This document shows positions 24,249 to 31,146 of a stretch of DNA of 34,318 nucleotides, piece after piece (the stretch's first letter is position 1; every line of letters begins with the position of its first letter). The notes under the pieces are model-generated. The model was not told the DNA's origin and did not search any database. It saw nothing but the letters and a program-made list of their open reading frames with translations. The translations under genes were made by a program, and so were the position numbers. The stretch is from NCBI GenBank assembly GCA_018666805.1, contig JABIXB010000216.1, forward strand, positions 1 to 34,318, in the 5' to 3' direction. This stretch comes from Rhodospirillaceae bacterium (GTDB lineage: Bacteria; Pseudomonadota; Alphaproteobacteria; UBA828).

Positions 24249-25046
24249 TTAATGAACGCCAACACGGTATTCGTCCGGCAGAAACATCATATTATCGTCC
24301 TCGTCACCGGCAATGATATGGCAGTCATTGCAAAATTGCTGTATCGCCGCTTGGTCTTGCAGCGCACCATTCGGCAGGATCATGGCATAAGACCAATCGC
24401 GCCGCTCCGGAAAGCTGCCGGGCGCGTGTTTCTCCATGATGAACAACGGCCCGACGCCGACACGGCCATCTTGAGATAGGACGAAACTCTCCTTAACGGC
24501 GATTGTGCCGGGCGCCATGTCGCCGGCTTCCTCGTAATTGCCATAATCGCGCCCGGTTTCGTTGGTGTAATTATTGACGTAGCGCAGGCCATGCGCATCC
24601 GAGAGATAGGGAGCTGTGCTGTAGCGCATCCAGCCGCGGTATTTGCCGCTTAAGGAGACGCCCGATTTGCCGTATGCGGCAATGAGATCATCCTTGATGC
24701 AATCGAACGCGGCGGCGGCTTCACGATGGCTGAGCTCGGGCGTTGCTGCGCCGGCGCACGGGCTGCATGGATTGCAAGCGTGGCAGGGCGCCGCTTCGGC
24801 CAGTCTCGGAACGGCGCAATCGGTGGCATAGTTGGCGCCTGCTGCGCAGGGGTTGCACGGGCCACACGGGTTACACGACGCGGCGAGTTGAAAATCCTGC
24901 GGTTTGGCAATAGCGGCCGGATTGTGGCGCGTCGTCGTCGTTTGGTCAGCCGCCTGCACGGAGGACCAGACCGTGACGCTTGCCGCTAAACCAACGAACG
25001 CAGGAATGGCGCTGGAAGTGAATAGCCTACGCTTGTCGATTTGCAA
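24249..25046 (-). CDS. Cytochrome P460-like protein with NPC-type cysteine clusters
   Basis: 265 residues. N-terminal signal or anchor region (hydrophobic about 10-33), then a Cys-rich linker with two four-Cys clusters spaced every three residues: C58/C61/C64/C67 (CNPCGPCNPC) and C88/C91/C94/C97 (CHACNPCSPC), with C77 between. The rest (about 105-262) follows the cytochrome P460 pattern: a W-x-x-Y-x-x-A motif, HGLRYVNNYTNE, a G-T-I-A-V-K-E-S-F strand, RRDWSYAMILPNG, and the c-type haem motif CNDCH (C239, C242, H243) near the end. P460 proteins oxidise hydroxylamine or belong to the related cyt c'-beta group. The start is TTG with GGGGAG about seven bases upstream. The Cys clusters are not part of standard P460 and their role is unknown. 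Confidence 0.8.
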   Translation of the reverse strand: MQIDKRRLFTSSAIPAFVGLAASVTVWSSVQAADQTTTTRHNPAAIAKPQDFQLAASCNPCGPCNPCAAGANYATDCAVPRLAEAAPCHACNPCSPCAGAATPELSHREAAAAFDCIKDDLIAAYGKSGVSLSGKYRGWMRYSTAPYLSDAHGLRYVNNYTNETGRDYGNYEEAGDMAPGTIAVKESFVLSQDGRVGVGPLFIMEKHAPGSFPERRDWSYAMILPNGALQDQAAIQQFCNDCHIIAGDEDDNMMFLPDEYRVGVH

Positions 25047-25182
25047 TAGCGCTCCCCTGTGATTCTATCTGCCCTGTCTGACAGCGAGCGAAGACTACAC
25101 ATAGGTGAATTCAAGTGGTGTAAAAACTAAGTGATCGAGAGAAATATATTCGGGGGGTGTTCGGTTTCGGTTGCGGCGGGGT
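25047..25182 (-). promoter_or_regulatory. Upstream region of the P460/cupredoxin pair
   Basis: 136-bp gap between two minus-strand genes. It carries the P460 ribosome site and an 11-bp palindrome CTGTC-T-GACAG at 25074-25084 that could be a small operator. No terminator with a T-run is evident after the upstream secreted-protein gene. Confidence 0.35.
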
Positions 25183-26739
25183 TCAGAATTTCTTGTGAAT
25201 GCTTGCGCGAGCCAGTTGTTTTCTCGGAGTTGGCAGTGAAGTCAGGCCGCTATCCCGAAGCAAATCGAGCGGGATTTCGTTGATCGTTATCTCCCCGATC
25301 GGCGACAGCAGAATATCGAACATATAGGCCAATTCGCCTTCCGCGTTGATTTCCGGTCGTCCCAACCCTTTGGCTAGCGTCAGCATGGCCAGCAGTTCAG
25401 GCGCATCTTCTCCATTTTCAGCCTGGCGGGCCGCCTCGGCGATAAGATTATCGAGGCCGGTGACCTCGATTTCGGCGCTGCCAACTACGCCCAGAGCGGA
25501 GGTTTCCTCCGCGGTTATTCTGCCACGCGCCATGAGTGTGGTGGCTGCAGAGCGCAATGTAATGTCTTCAAACTCAACAACTGTGCGGTTCGCATAGATC
25601 AACGGCAGCAGGAATTGCTGCAAGGCGTCGCCATACTGGCCGGCCTCGCTATCAGCCACCGGCGCGGGCTCGCGCAGCGGAATAGTCAGAATTTGGCGCA
25701 TGGGAAGGCGTTCAACGTGAAGTTTCAGCGCGGCGAAATGGGGGTAAAATTCCGGCGGGACGTCAATTTCAGCCTGTTCGAGGCCGCTCAATGTAAGCGC
25801 GAAGCTGTATTCTCCCGGCTGAGCGTCATTGTCATAACCCATATCCAGAGTCATTTTTTGCAAGCTGAACTGGTTCTCTAATTGCGTGCCGAAGCGCAGG
25901 CCCGTGAGCGTGAACGCCGCTTTTTCCGCGCCGGCGTGCATCGCGGCAAATATCTTCGCCGCTTGGCCTATCTGCTGATCGTCGGCGGAAAACTCTCCCT
26001 CCTCGGTAAGAATCTGCTCTGCGCCCATCATTGTTGACAGCGCCTGCCAGGCCGGCAAATCAAAGTCGCGCGCATCGTTGGTGAGTAAAAGTTGCTCGAT
26101 GGAAAGTGTTTCTGCCTCTCCGGCGGGGTGAACTTCCAAATTCGTCATCTTGAATACCGAGGGGCCGCTCCACAGGCCGGGGGTTAATTCACCGAGGTCC
26201 TGGTCGATGGTAATGGTTTCGATGGTGCCGTCTTCATGCTCTGGTGTCTGGCTCCGGTCGGTTAGAACCACGTCATGAATGTTACCGTGAAAGACCGGAA
26301 AGGTTTCCAGGTCGGCGCGCCAGACACCGCTGAGAGCGCCGCCTTGCCAGTTAATTCGCTCCTCTGGTTGGCCGGTGCCATCCGAGAGCGAGAGGGTGTG
26401 CGGCAAATCGACTGAGAACTCGAATGCCTCGCCGCCGATTGGGGTAACGCGGGCAGCGGTATCCTCCGACAACAGCCAACTGCCGTCAGCGGACACAATG
26501 CGCGGCGCCGGAAATTTCATTTTAACGCTTTCGCCAACAGCCGAAGCGCTCGTCGCGGCGCCCATCTCGAGCCGCGCGCCAACCTCAGCTTTGCTAATTT
26601 TTTCACTAATGTATTCGAGAATCTCTCTCAGTAAATTTTCCGCCGGCGTCGGCTCTCGTATCTCGGCACGCGCTGCGCCGGCGGCGAGTAGGGTGACGGC
26701 AGTGCCCGCAATAATAAGACGGAAAGGCCAGCGCATCAT
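25183..26739 (-). CDS. Large secreted protein of unknown function
   Basis: 518 residues. A clear signal peptide (about 1-25; hydrophobic stretch then AARA before the likely cut) leads to a soluble, beta-rich, acidic protein with no cysteines noted in the mature part and no catalytic motif I recognise. Repeated strand patterns such as F-x-L-T-x-L and M-x-L-D-M-G, and a late section with IEVTGLDNLIAEAARQAENG, recall DUF2125/DUF945 (YdgA)-like periplasmic proteins of Proteobacteria, but this is only an impression. It starts with two adjacent ATG codons and lies one base after the amidase stop codon, so it is probably co-transcribed with the amidase. Confidence 0.8.
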   Translation of the reverse strand: MMRWPFRLIIAGTAVTLLAAGAARAEIREPTPAENLLREILEYISEKISKAEVGARLEMGAATSASAVGESVKMKFPAPRIVSADGSWLLSEDTAARVTPIGGEAFEFSVDLPHTLSLSDGTGQPEERINWQGGALSGVWRADLETFPVFHGNIHDVVLTDRSQTPEHEDGTIETITIDQDLGELTPGLWSGPSVFKMTNLEVHPAGEAETLSIEQLLLTNDARDFDLPAWQALSTMMGAEQILTEEGEFSADDQQIGQAAKIFAAMHAGAEKAAFTLTGLRFGTQLENQFSLQKMTLDMGYDNDAQPGEYSFALTLSGLEQAEIDVPPEFYPHFAALKLHVERLPMRQILTIPLREPAPVADSEAGQYGDALQQFLLPLIYANRTVVEFEDITLRSAATTLMARGRITAEETSALGVVGSAEIEVTGLDNLIAEAARQAENGEDAPELLAMLTLAKGLGRPEINAEGELAYMFDILLSPIGEITINEIPLDLLRDSGLTSLPTPRKQLARASIHKKF

Positions 26740-26740
26740 T

Positions 26741-27571
26741 CTATGTCACCTGCGGAATGTCCTCCGTCACGCTGCATATGGGCGAATAGAGATCCGGGCG
26801 GCGGTCGCGGAACATGGGGAAATTGCGCCGCGATTCAAATACCAAGTCACGCTCGAGCGAGGCGGTGATGGTTTCATCGCCCTCTTCGCCGGCTTCGACC
26901 AGCACTTCGGAAGTGGGCGAGACGATCATGCTGCGCCCGCCAAACACCCAATCGCCTTCGAGGCCAACTTTGTTGCAGGGCGCCACATAGGCGCCATTCT
27001 CGAACGCTCGGGTCATCATCATCTCGCGCCAGCATTCCTTTTTCGGCGTGGCAAACGGGATAACGATCAGCTCCGCCCCATTCAGCGCTGCGCAACGGGC
27101 TGATTCGGGGAAGAAGGTGTCGTAACAAATATTGATGCCGACGCGCCACTCGCCGATTTTAAAGACCGGAAAATGCGAGCCGTAACGGAAGTATATTTTC
27201 TCCAGGCTGGCCACGGCGGCGGGCTGCACCTTGCGGTATTTACCGATGATGTCGCCCGCGGGGTTAATCACCATGGCGGAATCATAATAATTGCCGGCCG
27301 AATGCTCCTCGAAGATGGTGGCGATGACGTGAATGCCGTGCTGCTTGGCTTTCTCGCGCATGCGGGTGATCGCCACGCCCGCTTCGGTCTCGGCGCAATC
27401 GATATATTTGTAATCGCGATACTGAAAGACATAGACGTGATTGAAGAATTCCGGGATGACCACCAGATCCGGCTTCTCCTTGGCCACCACTTCATCGATA
27501 TAGCGTGCGGCGCGTTCGACATTCTCGTCGCGGTCGGGCGAGCTGTTCATTTGGATAAGTGAAAGTTTCAT
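26741..27571 (-). CDS. Carbon-nitrogen hydrolase (nitrilase superfamily amidase)
   Basis: 276 residues. The Glu-Lys-Cys triad is E41 (VVIPEFFN), K114 (GKYRKVQP) and C149 (INICYDTFFPE). The overall form is that of N-carbamoylputrescine amidase or omega-amidase-type enzymes, which hydrolyse a linear amide or carbamoyl group; true nitrilases usually differ around the Cys. It is cytoplasmic. Immediately downstream (1 bp) is the secreted protein of unknown function, and divergently upstream is a lactonase-hydrolase group. Substrate unknown. Confidence 0.9.
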   Translation of the reverse strand: MKLSLIQMNSSPDRDENVERAARYIDEVVAKEKPDLVVIPEFFNHVYVFQYRDYKYIDCAETEAGVAITRMREKAKQHGIHVIATIFEEHSAGNYYDSAMVINPAGDIIGKYRKVQPAAVASLEKIYFRYGSHFPVFKIGEWRVGINICYDTFFPESARCAALNGAELIVIPFATPKKECWREMMMTRAFENGAYVAPCNKVGLEGDWVFGGRSMIVSPTSEVLVEAGEEGDETITASLERDLVFESRRNFPMFRDRRPDLYSPICSVTEDIPQVT

Positions 27572-27733
27572 GCCAATGCCTTCCCAGTCCTGAATTATCG
27601 CTTTTCAGACTAGCTGGTAATGCGCCGGCCCGCCAGCGGTGCAATCATGACCGCCAAGCGTCAAAATAGGCTTCACGACAGGCCGCAAGGCGTTATCATG
27701 GCGCGGTGGAAACAAACAAAAAGGATACGGGAG
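27572..27733. promoter_or_regulatory. Divergent promoter region, amidase / SMP-30 operon
   Basis: 162-bp gap between divergent genes. AAAAAGGA at about 27717-27724 is the likely ribosome site of the SMP-30 gene. I see no strong inverted repeats. A longer in-frame reading frame to 27620 exists but its N-terminal residues do not resemble the SMP-30 family. Confidence 0.4.
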
Positions 27734-28648
27734 ATGGCTGTTATCGCGAAATCAGACAAGCTGTTTGAATTGATCGCCGAGGATGCCGCAGTCGAGCAGA
27801 TTGCCACCGGTTTTCAGTTCACCGAGGGGCCGCTGTGGAACCCGAAAGAGAATTGCCTCTATTTCAGCGACATGCCGAGCGATGTGCGTCGCCGTTGGAG
27901 TGAGGCGGATGGCGCCACCGTGGTGCGCGAGGCCTCCGGCACGCCGGCCAACAAATGTAACGGCATGACCTATGACGGCGATCTCAACCTCTATATTTGC
28001 GAGCATTCCACATCCTATCTGGCGCGTGAAATGGCGAATGGCGAGCGCCAGGTGCTGGCTTCCCACTTTGAAGGCAAGGAGATCAACAGCCCCAACGATG
28101 TGGTGGTGAAATCCGACGGCGCGGTTTATTTCTCCGATCCGACCTATGGCCGCATGCCGGTGTTTGGTGAGGAGCGCGAATGCGAGCTCGATTTCCAGGG
28201 CGTCTACCGTATCTCACCGAGTGGCGAGTTGACTTGCGTGGCGAATGATTACGGCCAGCCCAACGGCCTCTGCTTCTCGCCTGATGAAAGCCTGCTCTAT
28301 ATCAACGACACGCCGCGCGGGCATATCCGCGTCTATGACGTAAACGGCGATGGCTCGCTCGCGAACGGCCGCATCTTCGCCGAAAATATCGGCGACGGCG
28401 AACTGGAAGGCGGCGTGGTCGACGGCATGAAGTGCGATGAGCACGGCAATATAATCGTCACCGGCCCGCAGGGCTTTTGGCTGTTCGATAGCGCGGGTGC
28501 GCATCTCGGCATCATCGAAATGCCCGAGCATTCGGCCAATCTCAACTGGGGCGGGCCAAATTGGGACATCCTCTATTGCTGCTGTTCGACCTCGGTCTAC
28601 CGCGTGCAAATGAAGGTCTCCGGCAATCGTCTGAGTTATATGAAATAA
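27734..28648 (+). CDS. SMP-30/gluconolactonase-family lactonase
   Basis: 304 residues, six-bladed beta-propeller. Family motifs: the metal Glu in FTEGPLWNPKENCLYFSD, the Asn in SPNDVVVKSDGAVYFSDPTYG, YGQPNGLCFSPDESLLYIND, and the metal Asp in VDGMKCDEHGNI. These residues bind the divalent ion that supports lactone hydrolysis (gluconolactone or related sugar lactones). No signal peptide is evident. The ATG at 27734 gives the normal family length. It heads a plus-strand group with an isochorismatase-fold protein and a PLP enzyme. Confidence 0.9.
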   Translation: MAVIAKSDKLFELIAEDAAVEQIATGFQFTEGPLWNPKENCLYFSDMPSDVRRRWSEADGATVVREASGTPANKCNGMTYDGDLNLYICEHSTSYLAREMANGERQVLASHFEGKEINSPNDVVVKSDGAVYFSDPTYGRMPVFGEERECELDFQGVYRISPSGELTCVANDYGQPNGLCFSPDESLLYINDTPRGHIRVYDVNGDGSLANGRIFAENIGDGELEGGVVDGMKCDEHGNIIVTGPQGFWLFDSAGAHLGIIEMPEHSANLNWGGPNWDILYCCCSTSVYRVQMKVSGNRLSYMK

Positions 28649-28660
28649 GGGAACGGCGAT

Positions 28661-29272
28661 ATGGCAATTGAGATTAACGCGAAAACCACGGCGCTCCTGA
28701 TTCAGGATCTGCAAAACGACGTCATCACCGAAGGTGGCGCATTTGCCGATTCTGGCGCGCCGGCCCATGCCAAAAGCCAGAATGTCGTCGGCAATGTGAT
28801 CGACCTCGCCGCCGCCGGCAGGCGCGCCGGGATGGCGATTATCCATGTGCACTACATTGTCGAAGCGGGTGCGCCGGGGCTCAAACTGAACGCGCCTCTG
28901 TTCCAGGGCCTGAAGGAAGCCAACGCCATGGTGCGCGGCACCTGGGGCGCGGCGCCGGCTGACGGCCTGGAGCCGCAGGACGGCGATTTCGTGGTCGAGA
29001 AAATGCGCATGAACGGCTTTCATGACACCCACCTCGAAACCATCTTGAAGGGCCTCGGCGCGGACACCATCATCGTCTCCGGTGCGTGGACGAATTTCTC
29101 GGTCGAGCATTCGGCGCGGCACGGCGCCGATGCCGGCTACCGCGCCATTGTGGTGACCGACGGCACCTCGACGATTAATGACGAGTGGCAAAATGCCGGC
29201 CTCAATTATGCCCTCGAAAACATCGCCGAGCGCGCCTCGACCGCCGACCTCATTGCCGCGCTCGGCGGATAG
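28661..29272 (+). CDS. Isochorismatase-fold hydrolase lacking the usual Cys
   Basis: 203 residues. The isochorismatase-like alpha/beta/alpha fold is shown by D16 (LIQDLQND), K114 (VVEKMRMNGF) and the cis-peptide segment GAWTN. In cysteine hydrolases of this family (for example N-carbamoylsarcosine amidase or nicotinamidase) the next catalytic residue is Cys. Here it is Ser147 (TNFSVEHSARHG). The Asp and Lys are kept, so it may resemble true isochorismatases, which do not use a Cys, or have changed chemistry. A good AAGGGAA ribosome site lies 12 bp after the SMP-30 stop. The gene is followed seven bases later by a class V PLP enzyme. Confidence 0.88.
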   Translation: MAIEINAKTTALLIQDLQNDVITEGGAFADSGAPAHAKSQNVVGNVIDLAAAGRRAGMAIIHVHYIVEAGAPGLKLNAPLFQGLKEANAMVRGTWGAAPADGLEPQDGDFVVEKMRMNGFHDTHLETILKGLGADTIIVSGAWTNFSVEHSARHGADAGYRAIVVTDGTSTINDEWQNAGLNYALENIAERASTADLIAALGG

Positions 29273-29279
29273 GACCGCG

Positions 29280-30518
29280 ATGACGAAAACGGGCGAGCAA
29301 CTCGACGTCGATTTCGCACGCTCGCATTTCCCTGCCCTCAGCGGCGAATGGGCATTTTTCGAGAATGCCGGCGGCACGCTTGCCGCGGACAGCGTGCTGG
29401 CGAAGACGCAGGCCTATATGGCCGAGAATTTCGTTCAACCGGCGGCGGCCTATGAGGCCTCCGCCGAAGGCACGCGCAAGATCGAGGAAAGCCAGCGCCT
29501 GATGGCCGAGATGATGGGCGCCGAGCCGGATGAGGTGATGGTCGGGCCGAGCACCAGCATGAATGTGTACATGCTGTCCGAGGCGATCCGCCGCTGGTTC
29601 GCGCCGGGCGATGAAATCATCTGCACCAATCTCGATCACGAAGCCAATAATGGCGGCTGGCGGCGGCTCGAGGAATTTGGCCTGGTCATCCGCGAGTGGC
29701 GCATAAATCCCGAGACCGCCGAGCTTGAGCTTGACGCGCTGGATGAGTTATTGGGCGACAAGACGCGGCTGGTCTGTTTCAGCCACCTCTCCAATATCGC
29801 CGGCGGCATTAATGATGTGGCCGAAGTGACGCGCCGGGTGCATGCCGCCGGTGCGCTGGTCTGCGCCGATGGCGTTGCTTACGCGCCGCACCGGGCGATC
29901 GATGTGAAGGCATGGGACGTCGATTTTTATCTCTGCTCGCTTTACAAGCTCTATGGCCCGCATCTCTCGCTGCTCTACGGCAAGCGCGAGCATCTTGCCC
30001 GCGCGCATAACAATAATCACTACTTCTTGGCTGATGATGTGCCGCTCAAGCTCAATCCGGGCGGCCCCAACCATGAATTAACGGCGGCGCTCTCCGGCAT
30101 CACCGATTATTTCGATATTCTCCACCGCCATCATTTCCCCGACAGCAATCTCGCCCTGCATGACCGCATCAAGCAGGTTTATGGCCTGATGGCGGATCAT
30201 GAAGAGCGCATCGCCGCGCCGTTTGTCGAATTTTTACTTGGCAAAAAAGGCGTGCGTCTGATTGGCCGGCAGACGGTGGCGCAAAATCTGCGCGCGCCGA
30301 CCTTCTCGTTTACCGTTGCCGGGCGGCGGTCTGAGGAAATTCCGGCGGCGCTCCTGCCCTACAAAGTGGCGGTCAGCAGCGGTGATTTTTATGCCGCGCG
30401 CTGCATCCGCGATCTCGGCCTGGCGGAGGCCGGCGGCGTCATCCGCGCCTCCATGGTGCATTACAACACCGAAGCCGAAGTGGTGCGCCTGATCGAAGGG
30501 CTCGATAAAGTCATATAA
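29280..30518 (+). CDS. Class V aminotransferase/cysteine-desulfurase-fold PLP enzyme
   Basis: 412 residues, fold type I PLP enzyme. The Schiff-base lysine is K223 in SLYKLYGPH. The PLP-pyridine Asp lies in VCADGVAYAPHR, and the FFENAGGT motif opens the protein. This matches the group annotated as cysteine-desulfurase-like or isopenicillin-epimerase-like, sometimes kynureninase-like; it has no obvious active-site Cys loop. The ATG at 29280 has TAGGA upstream. A reading frame extending to 29178 overlaps the previous gene and is rejected. It may act on an amino group in the same pathway as its neighbours. Confidence 0.88.
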   Translation: MTKTGEQLDVDFARSHFPALSGEWAFFENAGGTLAADSVLAKTQAYMAENFVQPAAAYEASAEGTRKIEESQRLMAEMMGAEPDEVMVGPSTSMNVYMLSEAIRRWFAPGDEIICTNLDHEANNGGWRRLEEFGLVIREWRINPETAELELDALDELLGDKTRLVCFSHLSNIAGGINDVAEVTRRVHAAGALVCADGVAYAPHRAIDVKAWDVDFYLCSLYKLYGPHLSLLYGKREHLARAHNNNHYFLADDVPLKLNPGGPNHELTAALSGITDYFDILHRHHFPDSNLALHDRIKQVYGLMADHEERIAAPFVEFLLGKKGVRLIGRQTVAQNLRAPTFSFTVAGRRSEEIPAALLPYKVAVSSGDFYAARCIRDLGLAEAGGVIRASMVHYNTEAEVVRLIEGLDKVI

Positions 30519-30540
30519 AGAGCTGACCAAAAGAGCTGAC
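30517..30540 (+). repeat. Short direct repeat duplicating a ribosome-site region
   Basis: AAAGAGCTGAC occurs at 30517-30527 and again at 30530-30540, a 13-bp period, directly before the ATG at 30541. The duplication doubles the possible ribosome-binding stretch AAGAG. It looks like a small slippage event. Confidence 0.7.
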
Positions 30541-31146
30541 ATGCCGCATCCGCTGCAAAATCGCGTCACGCCGTTTGGCGAGATTGTCGCCGTAACCGAT
30601 CGTGGCACGATGATGGGCAACCGCGGCGGCTGTATTCATGATGGCAAGCAGAAGCTAGGCCGGCGGCGCTGGGCGTCGCGCCGTTGGATATGCTGTCTGC
30701 TCAGTTTCAAGGGTTGGCACCGTGAAGTGATGACGCCCGGGCGCTATACCGAGCTGTTCTTTCTCGACGAGGCCACCGCGTTTGCCGCCGGCCACCGCCC
30801 GTGCGCCGAATGCCGGCGAGCCGATTACAAAGCATTTCAAGCAGCCTGGCAGCGCGCCGATTTACCGGCGGAAGTGAAAGCGGACGCGATGGATGTGGTG
30901 CTGCATGCCGAGCGCACCGGCACGCGGCGGCAAACGGTTGTGGCGCGCGATATGCCGGATGGCGTCCTGCTGGCGCGCGGCGAAGCGGCCTATCTGGTTA
31001 AGGGCGGGCGCCTCTTTCGCTGGAGCTTTCAGGGTTATGGCGCGGCCAGTGATGACGGCGCGGCGCTATCCCTTCTCACACCGCCGGCGTTGGTGAAAAT
31101 ATTCGCTGCCGGCTTCCGGCCCGGCATTCACCCGTCCTGCGATTAG
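30541..31146 (+). CDS. Conserved-looking protein of unknown function with CxxC
   Basis: 201 residues. I cannot name a function. Visible features: an N-terminal GNRGGCIHD stretch, an Arg/Trp-rich strand (GRRRWASRRWICC), PGRYTELFFLDEATAFAAGHRPCAECRRADY with a CxxC that could bind zinc, and a C-terminal basic/hydrophobic domain. I have an impression of having seen this pattern as a widespread uncharacterised family. The gene follows the PLP enzyme by 22 bp. Its stop codon overlaps that of the convergent molybdoenzyme gene (shared bases 31143-31146), so no room is left for a terminator between them. Confidence 0.85.
   Translation: MPHPLQNRVTPFGEIVAVTDRGTMMGNRGGCIHDGKQKLGRRRWASRRWICCLLSFKGWHREVMTPGRYTELFFLDEATAFAAGHRPCAECRRADYKAFQAAWQRADLPAEVKADAMDVVLHAERTGTRRQTVVARDMPDGVLLARGEAAYLVKGGRLFRWSFQGYGAASDDGAALSLLTPPALVKIFAAGFRPGIHPSCD

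Noticed and set aside
28214-29377. 387-residue antisense reading frame across SMP-30 and isochorismatase-fold genes
   Set aside because: Spans two well-supported genes on the other strand and has no recognisable motif or ribosome site.
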